A stretch of DNA of 19,423 nucleotides from DATDPY01 sp964395765 (GTDB lineage: Bacteria; Bacteroidota; Bacteroidia; Cytophagales; Cyclobacteriaceae), in the NCBI GenBank assembly GCA_964395765.1, contig CAYNCU010000062.1, positions 1 to 19,423 of the forward strand, read 5' to 3'. Of the stretch, positions 7,538-15,381 are shown piece after piece (position 1 is the stretch's first letter; every line of letters starts with the position of its first letter). The notes beneath the pieces are model-generated. The model had not been told where the DNA came from and did no database searches. It was given only the letters and a program-made list of their open reading frames with translations. A program made the translations under genes and the position numbers.

Positions 7538-9661
7538 TTATAGAATAATTTTTGCGTCCGCCACAAAGCATCCTTTTCCTTTTTCCAGGACTACCATAGG
7601 GTTTATATCCAATTCTTTTATTTGCGGCAGGGCAATCGCCAGCAAGCTCAAACGATAAATCGCTTCGGCAAGGTTTTCAATATCCTTCTCAGAACCGCCA
7701 CGGGCACCGGTAAGCAGCGAAAACGATTTGATTCCCGATATCATTTCCATGGCCATGGTTTTATTTACCGGAGCAACGCGCAAAACAATATCGCGGAATA
7801 TTTCAACAAAAATACCTCCCAGGCCGAACATGACGACAGGCCCGAAAGCGGGATCCCTTTTAATTCCGAGAATTACCTCCTGGCCTTTTTCAATCATGGA
7901 AGATACTACAATTCCATCAACCCTGGCCTCCGGTGCCTTTACGGAAATATTCTTCATGATTTCCAGGTAGGCATCCTCAGCCTCCTTTTCATTTATGATA
8001 TTCAATATTACACCCTGGATATCCGATTTATGCAATATATCTTCCGACATAACTTTCATTACCACCGGAAAACCAATTTCTTTCGCGGCTTTTACAGCCT
8101 CCTCTTTACTTTTAGCCAGTTTATTTTTTACTACAGGAATCCCAAAATATTGTAACACCTGCGTCGCCTTGTCTTCAAGAACTACATTTCTTCCGGCATT
8201 GATAATGTCGTTGATAATTTTTTCAGCAGCACGAACATCATAATCATCCCGTTTATCCTCTGCATTTACATTATGGTTAATCCTCTGGTTAAACTGATAC
8301 ACCTTGGCAAACGACCTGCACATCGATTCGGGAAGTATGTAGTGGGGAATCCTGTTTCTCAACAGGATGTCAACTCCGATCTTAACATCCGATTCCCCCA
8401 TAAATGAGGTATAAACGGGTTTATCGGAGCGTTTGGATTCTTCTACCACGGCGTTGGCAATGGATTCAATATCTGTCATGGATTGAGGGGTCAGAATTAC
8501 CAGCACACCGCTGACGTCCTTATCGTTAAATGCCCCTTCCATTGCGATCTTATACCGGTCGGCCCTGGCATCACCGATTACATCTACCGGGTTATTGATA
8601 TTGGCGGTAGCAGGAAGGTTGCGCCTGAAGATCTTTTTAGTTTCTTCGGAAAAACCGGCCAGCTGGAGGCCTTCATTGATTGCCGAATCCGTGGTGAGCA
8701 CTCCCGGTCCGCCGGCATTGGTAATGATGGCCACCTTGTTGGTTGCCGGAGCCGGCTGATAATCAAAAGCGATGGCGATGTTGAACATTTCCTCAATATT
8801 GTCACATCGTATAATTCCTGCCTGTTCAAAGGCTGCATCACATACAATATCGTCACCGGCAAGTGAGCCTGTATGGGAAGCCGCCGCCGAAGCTCCGGCA
8901 TTCGTTCTGCCTGACTTCAGGATCAGGACAGGCTTATGCGTTTCATGGATCACCCGGGAAGCCGCCGCCATCAGTTTCCTGCCGTCAGTGATCTCTTCGA
9001 GGTACATCAGAATTACCTTGGTTTTTTCATCCTCCATCAGGTAATAGAGAAGGTCAACTTCACTGATATCCGCCTTATTGCCGAAACTGATAAATTTTGA
9101 GAAACCAATGTGTTTGGCTAAAGCATAATCGAGAACCGCCGTGCAAAGCGCTCCGCTTTGTGACAGGAAGCCGATGCTTCCCTGTTCAGGCATTTTCCTG
9201 GCAAAAGAGGCATTCAGGTTTACCTCCGGGTCGGTGTTAATCACGCCCAGGCAATTGGGACCGATAAAATTCAGATTGTACTTGCGGGCTATTTCCCGGA
9301 TCTGAATTTCCTTTTGAAGGCCTTTTTCCCCTACTTCCTTATAGCCCGCCGAAATTATGATCACCGATTTAATTCCCTTCTGACCGCATTGTTCCAGGGC
9401 CATGTGTGCCACCGAACTCGGGAAAACTATAATGGCCAGGTCAACAGGATCTTCAATATCAAGCACATAATGATAGGATTTTAAACCGAGGATATGTTTT
9501 TCCTTCGGGCTGACCGGGAAAATAAGACCGTTAAATTCCGCTTTCAGAAGATTTTCAAGGATATCGAAAGGAACTGTTCCTTTCACATTGTTGGTCCCAA
9601 TTACGGCAATAGAAGAAGGATTGAATATTGATTTCAGGTTCTCAGGATACAAGTCTGTCAT
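7538..9661 (-). CDS. ADP-forming acyl-CoA (acetate-CoA) ligase, fused alpha-beta subunits
   Basis: A 707-residue protein in the order CoA-binding domain (about 8-135, SIAVIGTNN start), two succinyl-CoA-ligase-like domains (about 150-460), then an ATP-grasp domain (about 485-705). The phosphohistidine loop is seen at H263 in ASHTGSLAGDD. The second conserved histidine is H544 in HKSDIQGV, which in the archaeal enzymes shuttles phosphate between subunits. GPNCLGVIN (134-142) and GFLSQSGAL (164-172) are further family signatures. The reaction is acyl-CoA + ADP + Pi to carboxylic acid + CoA + ATP, and it is reversible. In fermenters it yields ATP from acetyl- or branched acyl-CoA; working in reverse it activates acids. 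Its place between an acyl carrier protein gene (65 nt upstream) and a DUF4954 gene hints at the activating direction, but a catabolic role is the default. Confidence 0.9.
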   Translation of the reverse strand: MTDLYPENLKSIFNPSSIAVIGTNNVKGTVPFDILENLLKAEFNGLIFPVSPKEKHILGLKSYHYVLDIEDPVDLAIIVFPSSVAHMALEQCGQKGIKSVIIISAGYKEVGEKGLQKEIQIREIARKYNLNFIGPNCLGVINTDPEVNLNASFARKMPEQGSIGFLSQSGALCTAVLDYALAKHIGFSKFISFGNKADISEVDLLYYLMEDEKTKVILMYLEEITDGRKLMAAASRVIHETHKPVLILKSGRTNAGASAAASHTGSLAGDDIVCDAAFEQAGIIRCDNIEEMFNIAIAFDYQPAPATNKVAIITNAGGPGVLTTDSAINEGLQLAGFSEETKKIFRRNLPATANINNPVDVIGDARADRYKIAMEGAFNDKDVSGVLVILTPQSMTDIESIANAVVEESKRSDKPVYTSFMGESDVKIGVDILLRNRIPHYILPESMCRSFAKVYQFNQRINHNVNAEDKRDDYDVRAAEKIINDIINAGRNVVLEDKATQVLQYFGIPVVKNKLAKSKEEAVKAAKEIGFPVVMKVMSEDILHKSDIQGVILNIINEKEAEDAYLEIMKNISVKAPEARVDGIVVSSMIEKGQEVILGIKRDPAFGPVVMFGLGGIFVEIFRDIVLRVAPVNKTMAMEMISGIKSFSLLTGARGGSEKDIENLAEAIYRLSLLAIALPQIKELDINPMVVLEKGKGCFVADAKIIL

Positions 9662-9726
9662 AATGAAAGATTAAAAAGATAAATAAATGGAATTTAATCA
9701 GGATATGGGATGAAGCCGATCAATTT

Positions 9727-9969
9727 TTAATTCAACTGATGAGCGATGAAATCCACGGCACCGTCGATGGTCTGCACCTCCAGTGCTCTTTCCTGATCCA
9801 TTTCAATATTAAATTCTTCTTCGAATGCGGCTATCATTTCAAGACTTTGCATGGAATCCGCCCCCAGGTCAAAAATAAAATTTGCATCATCCCTGATTTC
9901 CGTCAGATCCATTTTTAAAACCCGGGATACAACCTGCTTCACTTTTTGCTGGACTTCATTCTTTTCCAT
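9727..9969 (-). CDS. Acyl carrier protein
   Basis: An 80-residue acidic protein with the typical four-helix carrier layout. The phosphopantetheine attachment Ser is S39 in FDLGADSMQSLEMI, preceded by the usual D-L-G-A-D. It differs from the standard fatty-acid synthase carrier, which usually reads DSLDxVEL, by having M-Q-S after the Ser. It is thus probably a specialised or second carrier; a housekeeping acpP would normally sit beside fabF. It is the first gene of a leftward run with an ADP-forming acyl-CoA ligase and a DUF4954 protein. The loaded acyl group is unknown. Confidence 0.9.
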   Translation of the reverse strand: MEKNEVQQKVKQVVSRVLKMDLTEIRDDANFIFDLGADSMQSLEMIAAFEEEFNIEMDQERALEVQTIDGAVDFIAHQLN

Positions 9970-10054
9970 AAAAACTTTTTTTTAAAAGGTTATTAGTTGA
10001 AAAAACGTTGCTTTAATTTTCTATTTTATTATTAAAAAAACAAATGCAATACGC

Positions 10055-10080
10055 CATTTAACCGGCGTGTAGGTTAAATG
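10055..10080. promoter_or_regulatory. 26-bp inverted repeat upstream of the acyl carrier protein gene
   Basis: Perfect arms CATTTAACC (10055-10063) and GGTTAAATG (10072-10080) flank an 8-nt spacer. A second pairing, ACGCC (10051-10055) with GGCGT (10064-10068), interlocks with it. The element lies 86-111 nt before the carrier gene's ATG and over 110 nt past the permease stop. It could be an operator, a leader RNA structure, or a weak terminator, since seven T residues follow on the - strand at about 10040-10034. Confidence 0.45.
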
Positions 10081-10132
10081 AAGCCACAAAACGCTAAATT
10101 TTATCAAATACTTCCTTTTAAAATAACCATAC

Positions 10133-10170
10133 CCCGGATATATTACCCTGCAGGAGGATAACATTCCGGG
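10133..10170 (-). terminator. Weak hairpin downstream of the FtsX-type permease gene
   Basis: CCCGGA (10133-10138) pairs with TCCGGG (10165-10170) around a 26-nt loop that contains the palindrome CCTGCAGG. On the - strand this comes about 23 nt after the permease stop and is followed by TATGGTTATTTT. The loop is long and the T-tract poor, so this is only a candidate terminator. Confidence 0.3.
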
Positions 10171-10192
10171 AAAAGGGGTGAAAGGATACCGT

Positions 10193-12589
10193 TTACTCCA
10201 CCCGGAGGGATACGGCCGGGTTGGTATAAGCCGCCCGTAGCGTATGGTAGCCGATGGTGATAAAGGTTATTATAATTGCCGCCAGTGAAGAAAGAATAAA
10301 GACGCTATACCGGATGTTTATATGATACTGAAATGTGCCATTCAACCATTTATGCATAGCATACCAGGAAACCGGTGAAGAAATAATAATGGCAATTATG
10401 ACCAGCAAAATAAACTCTTTGGATATCATCAATATAATATTATTCACGCTGGCGCCAATCACTTTCCGGATTCCGATCTCCCGTGTACGCTGTTCGGTAG
10501 CATAGGAAATAAGTCCCAGCAATCCCAGGCAGGCGATTACAATGGTAAGGAACACGAATAAAGAAAAAACCTTTCCTTTCCGGTCATCATTCTGGTATTG
10601 CTTGTCAAAAGATTCATCTAGGAATTTATATTCGAAAGGCCGGTCCGGGAAAACATTTTTCCACGCCACTTCCATTTTTTTAAGCGTGCCTTTTACATCC
10701 GTACTGTCAATCCGGACATGGACCAGGTAATTATTTTGCTGCAGCATAAACAGGATCGGATCAATGACATCATATAAGGATGCTTGATGATAATCCTTCA
10801 CGACTCCTACCACTTTTACCAGGGGAGCATCAGGGGAAGCGCCCAGGCGGAATTTCTTACCGATGGCGTCTTTCCAGTTCATTCTTCTGGCCATGGCTTC
10901 AGTAACCAGCACGGCGCTCGAAGTATCCGAGGGATAATCACGGGAAAAATTCCTGCCTTCTACAATCTTCATTCCCATAGTTGGAATATAATCGTAATCG
11001 ACAGCATAATTGTCGATTCCCCGGTCAACCATTCTCCCGCTGTCATTTTCAACATACATCAGGTTTTTCCCGATGCCATTACCGGGGGACGTATTGGCTG
11101 TTCCCATGTCCTTTACGGAAGGGATCTTCATAAATTCATTTCTCAGCACGGCATATTTTTTCTGCATATCATCGGTATACAGGCCAAAGCGGATTAAATC
11201 ATGTTTCTTGAAACCCAGGTCAGCCGTTTTTACATAATGAAGCTGGTCCTTGACAATCCATGTACACTCGATCATTGCGACTGTTATTCCGAATTGCAAT
11301 ACAACAAGCAATTTTCTAAGAAGTGGGCTTCCGCTTCGGGCGGAACTGCTGCTGTTGCTGGTCAATACCCTGATAGGCTTAAAGGAGGAAAGGAAGAATG
11401 CCGGATAACTACCCGCCACGATTCCCAGAAAAAGAATAATACCTGCAATGGTTATTAAAATATCACGGTTTAAAAAGATGGAAGCCTCAATACCTTTGTC
11501 GAGCAGTTGGTTGAAGAAAGGAAGCAAAAGGATCACGATGCCAATACTCAACAAGACTGAAAATAAGGTCAGGATGACCGATTCCGTAAGGAACTGGGCA
11601 ATGATCTGGCGTTTGGCGGAACCGACAATTTTCCGGATACCGACTTCTCTCGCTCTCCGGGATGAACGGGCTGTAGATAAATTCATAAAATTGATCCCGG
11701 CAATCAGTAAAATAAAAAAGGCAACTGCTGAAAATATATAGACAATTGATATGTCCCCGTTTTCACCGGCTTCGCCCTGTGCCTTGGAATATAAATGAAT
11801 GTCACGGATATTCTGCAGTTCATATTTCATAGTAACTCCATATGGCTTGAATATCGGAACGCAATATTTTTCATTGATCTTTTGTATTTTCTTCTCGAAT
11901 TCGGCAGGGTCCTTCAATCCGGGTGTATACAGGTACGTGGCAACCCCGAAATTACCCCAGCTTCCCGTGAGCATATACCCTTTCAGGGAAGAATAAGAAA
12001 TAAAACCGGTCAAATCTCTGAGATGGGAATTTTTAGGAATGTCCTTTATTACCCCGGTAATTTTGTAGGTCGTGCCTTCCCCTTCCAGGGTCTCTCCTAC
12101 CACATCCGTTTTGTTGAAGTATTTCAGGGCGATGTCCTTAGTCAGAACAATGGAATTGGGTTCGTAAAGACAAGTCGTTGGATCGCCCTGAATAAAGGGG
12201 AAAGTCAGCACCTGGAACATGTCGGAATCGGCATATGCAAAGTGTTCTTCATAAAAATTATCGTTCCCTTTTTTAAATAACATTCTTCCTGCCCCGCTGA
12301 GCCTTACATATTTTGATACTTCTGGAAATTCACTTCGGGCAGTAGGCCCGAAAGGGATCTGGGCGACGGCCCATAGAAACTGGTTATCGGTTTCGGTGAT
12401 CCGGGTTACCACCCTGTAGATATCCTTCCCTTTTTCAAAAAAACGATCATAACTTAGCTCGTCCTTCACAAAAAACAGGAGAAAAAGGCTACAGGTAACG
12501 CCGAGGGTCAGGCCCAGGATATTAAGGATTGTATAAAATTTCCCTTTAAGAAGGTTCCGGATGGAGATCTTTACAAGATTTTTAAGCAT
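10193..12589 (-). CDS. FtsX/MacB-type ABC transporter permease (orphan)
   Basis: A 798-residue inner-membrane protein with eight predicted helices at about 20-41, 281-302, 332-357, 378-400, 427-446, 673-697, 720-743 and 762-782. Two large MacB-like periplasmic regions lie at about 45-280 and 450-670. Each FtsX half carries the cytoplasmic signature after its second helix: REVGIRKIVGSA (314-325) and REIGIRKVIGAS (703-714). These are the coupling segments that contact an ABC ATPase. The protein is a tandem duplication of the basic four-helix permease, a form common in Bacteroidota, where the proteins are linked to efflux or mechanotransmission. No ATPase gene is present in the window, so it must pair with one encoded elsewhere. 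Substrate unknown. Neighbouring genes lie 82 nt upstream and 223 nt downstream and give no clear functional clue. Confidence 0.85.
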   Translation of the reverse strand: MLKNLVKISIRNLLKGKFYTILNILGLTLGVTCSLFLLFFVKDELSYDRFFEKGKDIYRVVTRITETDNQFLWAVAQIPFGPTARSEFPEVSKYVRLSGAGRMLFKKGNDNFYEEHFAYADSDMFQVLTFPFIQGDPTTCLYEPNSIVLTKDIALKYFNKTDVVGETLEGEGTTYKITGVIKDIPKNSHLRDLTGFISYSSLKGYMLTGSWGNFGVATYLYTPGLKDPAEFEKKIQKINEKYCVPIFKPYGVTMKYELQNIRDIHLYSKAQGEAGENGDISIVYIFSAVAFFILLIAGINFMNLSTARSSRRAREVGIRKIVGSAKRQIIAQFLTESVILTLFSVLLSIGIVILLLPFFNQLLDKGIEASIFLNRDILITIAGIILFLGIVAGSYPAFFLSSFKPIRVLTSNSSSSARSGSPLLRKLLVVLQFGITVAMIECTWIVKDQLHYVKTADLGFKKHDLIRFGLYTDDMQKKYAVLRNEFMKIPSVKDMGTANTSPGNGIGKNLMYVENDSGRMVDRGIDNYAVDYDYIPTMGMKIVEGRNFSRDYPSDTSSAVLVTEAMARRMNWKDAIGKKFRLGASPDAPLVKVVGVVKDYHQASLYDVIDPILFMLQQNNYLVHVRIDSTDVKGTLKKMEVAWKNVFPDRPFEYKFLDESFDKQYQNDDRKGKVFSLFVFLTIVIACLGLLGLISYATEQRTREIGIRKVIGASVNNIILMISKEFILLVIIAIIISSPVSWYAMHKWLNGTFQYHINIRYSVFILSSLAAIIITFITIGYHTLRAAYTNPAVSLRVE

Positions 12590-12591
12590 AT

Positions 12592-12658
12592 TCTGAAATT
12601 TTGTTGTTGCAGAAAGTATTAATGTATAAGATGTTTTTGTCTTATTAAAAGTTTCAGA
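12592..12658. repeat. Nested inverted repeats in the TlpA-permease gap
   Basis: Outer arms TCTGAAA (12592-12598) and TTTCAGA (12652-12658) are perfect complements. An inner pair ATAAGA (12626-12631) and TCTTAT (12640-12645) forms an 8-nt-loop hairpin. The left outer arm ends just before the permease ATG, whose complement is at 12587-12589. The structure is AT-rich, and no T-tract follows it on the - strand, so I do not call it a terminator. Confidence 0.35.
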
Positions 12659-12671
12659 TCATTCTCCTTTT

Positions 12672-13907
12672 TTAGTGTTCGGCAAGCAGTTTAGCCATAA
12701 AGCCATTAAATTCTTCTACAAATTGCTCGTAATAGATCCCGGTGCCAGGACCGCTGAAGCCGGTATGGATTTTTCTTATCTTGCCGTGCCGGTCGATGAT
12801 AATCATGGTCGGATAATAAATATCGCCTTTCAGCATCGGCAGTGCTTTATGGGTCTGTCCGGATTTCGAAGTTCCGGCAATGACAAAATCATAATCGGCA
12901 TCCAGCATTTTTTTCATGCGGGCCACCCGTTGGCTTGCATAACCGAAGTCCTCTTTTCTTTCGAAGGCGAGGCCGATAATGGCAACTCCTTTTTGTCGGT
13001 TTTTTTTATACCAGCCTGCCAGGAACCTGGTTTCATCCATACAATTCGGGCACCAGGTTCCCAGTACCTGCAAAATCATAACCTTGTTTTTATATTTATC
13101 ATCCTCCGGGGTCACGGGTTTTCCATCCAATCCGGGAAATTTAAAATCAATTTTAGAATAACCGTCTTTTAAAAAAGTGAGTGAATCGGTATTCGGTAAT
13201 TCCGCTTTCGGGTTTTTCCGGGCCACCCATTGCTGGCTCCAGGTTTTGCCCGACCAGTACATTCCGCGGATGGTCGTGTCATTCAGGATCCGTGCCTTAA
13301 AAAGATAGGCGTGTTCTCCGTCGAAGGTACTTAAATGAAGAGAGTCGCCGTCAACATCACCGTCCAGGTAGCGGTAATCGCCCGAAGTAAGAAGGAAAGT
13401 CCCCTTCAAATGATTTACATCCTGTTCAAAAACGCCCACGGTAACCGTTGTATCTGTTTCATTGGTAAAAACGGCATCCCATTTTCCTGTAAGGTTATAG
13501 GAAGTCATCTGCGGATTGGGAGAGAACCGGTACTGCGGTCCGATGGTGGCATGAAATGGTAATTGATAGTCGGGCAAATAATTTTTGATCCAAAGGCCAT
13601 CCAGATTTCCTTTCCTGACCACGGATTCGACTTTGGTATCGAAAATATGCATAGGGAAAATCACGGAATCGTTTTTGTAGGTAATTTCACCCCCCACCAG
13701 TTTCTCATCTCCGTTGATCAGGGAGATTACCTGGTTCCCTGATGAATCGTTACTCACCTGAAACTGCATGGGCAGGGTTTGTCCCTGCAGGTCTATTGTT
13801 CCCCGCCATTGCCCGTTGATAAGGTGTTCATCGGTGCTTTGCTCATGCCCGCATGCCCCCAAGATAAACAGGCAGACAATTAAAAACTCTGATAAATAAT
13901 TTTTCAT
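12672..13907 (-). CDS. TlpA/thioredoxin-fold lipoprotein with duplicated N-terminal beta-rich module
   Basis: A 411-residue lipoprotein with lipobox LGAC (C19). The C-terminal part, about 250-408, is a TlpA/ResA-like thioredoxin domain: catalytic pair C286-C289 in LGTWCPNCMDE, GVAIIGLAFER after the second strand, and cis-proline P366 in YYPTMIIIDRHGK. It should act as a periplasmic thiol-disulfide reductase or oxidant-coupled protein. Residues about 32-120 and 140-230 look like two copies of a small beta-barrel module. Each starts with G-x-W (GQWRGTIDL and GKWDAVFTN) and ends with a G-x-W or G-M-Y-W strand pair (DGLWIKNY and RGMYWSGKTW). This N-terminal extension is common in Bacteroidota TlpA-like lipoproteins and may bind a partner or ligand. 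It lies 60 nt downstream of an unknown lipoprotein gene on the same strand. Confidence 0.85.
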   Translation of the reverse strand: MKNYLSEFLIVCLFILGACGHEQSTDEHLINGQWRGTIDLQGQTLPMQFQVSNDSSGNQVISLINGDEKLVGGEITYKNDSVIFPMHIFDTKVESVVRKGNLDGLWIKNYLPDYQLPFHATIGPQYRFSPNPQMTSYNLTGKWDAVFTNETDTTVTVGVFEQDVNHLKGTFLLTSGDYRYLDGDVDGDSLHLSTFDGEHAYLFKARILNDTTIRGMYWSGKTWSQQWVARKNPKAELPNTDSLTFLKDGYSKIDFKFPGLDGKPVTPEDDKYKNKVMILQVLGTWCPNCMDETRFLAGWYKKNRQKGVAIIGLAFERKEDFGYASQRVARMKKMLDADYDFVIAGTSKSGQTHKALPMLKGDIYYPTMIIIDRHGKIRKIHTGFSGPGTGIYYEQFVEEFNGFMAKLLAEH

Positions 13908-13967
13908 GTATGAAAATATTCCGTATTGCTAAAGTATACCCTAACAACTTTGAATACCAGTGAAATG

Positions 13968-14648
13968 TTAACGGGGATTTGAAAAATAGGCTGAATTTTC
14001 TATTGTGTATAAAATCTTCTTATAATTTTTATCGTTGACAGTATATTGATAGGCCATTTCCGGATCATTTTCATTAACCCGCATGATCATTTCATTCCTC
14101 CCCAGCCGCCAGATAATCTCATAATTATCAAGCCCCGGATTCAGGGACCATTTTCGGTTTTTCTTATAAAAGATTTTTTCCCTGTTCATGAGATCCCGGT
14201 TTTTCAGATCGAAACCACGAAGGGTAAATTGGGGATAATTATTGATCAGGTAATCGGCAATATTTTTTTCGAGCACATATTTAGTTTTAAAAAGCGTTCC
14301 GTCAAGATAGAACAGGGTCATGGACTTTACCTTAATTCCATTGATCCTGTTATTCGGGTCCTTAATAATATAAAAGGAAGCCCTGTCTCCGAAAAACTTT
14401 CCGAAAAGATGTTCATCGAGATCATAATTCTCGACCGAATCAGCCGCATCCAGTTTTACCGTGAGCGTATGAGTATGCCTGGCGGAATCAGGGATTTCCG
14501 TTGAATCCGGGCCGGGTATATTCGATATTGCATCCTTGACTATGATGGTTGGTTTAGGGCCCGGGTGACATGAAACGAAGATTAAACTAAACCCGGAAAT
14601 AATTCCGTACCGGAGAAAAAATACGATATGCTTCGGATTCAGGTTCAC
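13968..14648 (-). CDS. Hypothetical lipoprotein, GTG start
   Basis: A 226-residue protein I do not recognise. The only start that gives a complete signal peptide is GTG (complement of CAC at 14646-14648). It gives a basic N-terminus, a hydrophobic stretch about 8-25 and a plausible lipobox FVSC with C27, so it is probably a lipoprotein. After a proline/threonine-rich linker (28-60), the body is mixed alpha/beta with many aromatic and charged residues (FGKFFGDRASFYIIKD, NYPQFTLRGFDLKNRD, NYEIIWRLGRNEMIMRVN). No cysteine pair or catalytic signature is visible. It is followed 60 nt later by the thioredoxin-fold lipoprotein and may be cotranscribed with it; no function can be assigned. Confidence 0.7.
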   Translation of the reverse strand: MNLNPKHIVFFLRYGIISGFSLIFVSCHPGPKPTIIVKDAISNIPGPDSTEIPDSARHTHTLTVKLDAADSVENYDLDEHLFGKFFGDRASFYIIKDPNNRINGIKVKSMTLFYLDGTLFKTKYVLEKNIADYLINNYPQFTLRGFDLKNRDLMNREKIFYKKNRKWSLNPGLDNYEIIWRLGRNEMIMRVNENDPEMAYQYTVNDKNYKKILYTIENSAYFSNPR

Positions 14649-14736
14649 TTAATTTCATTTAGCGTTGCGTAAATTTAGATAAAACAAAGAGATACCATCC
14701 TGTGCGAAGTAATAAAATGCCGGGTGAATTTCCAAT

Positions 14737-14757
14737 AAAGGGTAATTAACCCTTTTT
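14737..14757. terminator. Short hairpin terminator candidate between the DUF1761 and lipoprotein genes
   Basis: AAAGGGT (14737-14743) and ACCCTTT (14749-14755) are perfect complements around a 5-nt loop. On the + strand it ends in five T residues; on the - strand, the direction of the flanking genes, the tract is TTTATT. It sits about 45 nt past the DUF1761 stop, a reasonable place for that gene to end. Confidence 0.5.
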
Positions 14758-14801
14758 GATGCAACCGTAGGATGAAAAAAAACTCAGAATAAGAAAATTT
14801 C

Positions 14802-15236
14802 TCAGGAAGTTTGAGCAGGCCCGGTGACTTCATATTTTCTCCAGCCTCCGAGTATCAATCCGCTAATCGAAAATAACACAATTCCGTAACCCCCGTCAAT
14901 CCACGATAAGGGATATGGCCGCATGGCAAAAAAATTGATCATGATATTATAAAAAAGCGAAAAAGGCAGACTTAAAAGAAAACCTGTTTTCAATCCCTCC
15001 ATGGCCGATTCAATTTTCATCCTGCTGAATATCCAGGCCAGAACCCAGGCCAGGCTTCCCGCATAAATGATGCTTGCTATATAGGGGATCGCTCCGGCAT
15101 TATTTCCCATTTCCATGGTCAGATGATTGTAATCCATCCAGGGTTTCTGGAAGGCGCTATACCACCCCATGGGGATAATTTGTCCTAATATAAGGATAAC
15201 GAGAACAGCCAGGTAATTGATTTTCAGGGTTTTCAT
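14802..15236 (-). CDS. DUF1761-like four-helix membrane protein
   Basis: A 144-residue inner-membrane protein with helices at about 8-26, 50-72, 82-103 and 115-133. The start INYLAVLVILILGQIIPMGWYSAFQKPWM fits the DUF1761 pattern, where N-Y-x-A-V-L-V is followed by a G-x-x-W-Y-S near the end of helix 1 and K-P-W-M just after. The G-F-L-L-S-L-P segment in helix 3 is also typical. Function is unknown for the family. It is transcribed away from the mraZ cluster and probably has its own promoter in the shared 385-bp gap, but I could not find a convincing one. Confidence 0.75.
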   Translation of the reverse strand: MKTLKINYLAVLVILILGQIIPMGWYSAFQKPWMDYNHLTMEMGNNAGAIPYIASIIYAGSLAWVLAWIFSRMKIESAMEGLKTGFLLSLPFSLFYNIMINFFAMRPYPLSWIDGGYGIVLFSISGLILGGWRKYEVTGPAQTS

Positions 15237-15381
15237 AGGCGTTAGATTTAGTTAAACACAGAAATTTAACAGAATCTTTTATCATTTTCCAGTGGCCTGT
15301 ACCAGGCTGCTGTTATTCAAATTATAGCATCCTGAAAACCGGCTGGAATCACAAGATCCTTACCGAAAATGTTCGATTTTT

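Noticed and set aside
7622..8155. A 177-codon open frame on the + strand opposite the ADP-forming ligase gene.
   Set aside because: It is rich in His, Asn, Tyr and Phe, has no recognisable motif, and lies wholly antisense to a well-supported gene.
10141..10165. A GGAGG near 10154 looked like a Shine-Dalgarno site for a small + strand gene.
   Set aside because: No open frame of useful length with a recognisable product follows it, and the next + strand sequence is antisense to the permease.
11795..12280. A 161-codon open frame on the + strand opposite the permease gene.
   Set aside because: It is antisense to an intact permease with all expected motifs, and its composition looks like a reverse-complement shadow.
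12675..13172. A 165-codon open frame on the + strand opposite the thioredoxin-fold lipoprotein gene.
   Set aside because: It covers the complement of the catalytic domain and shows no domain of its own.
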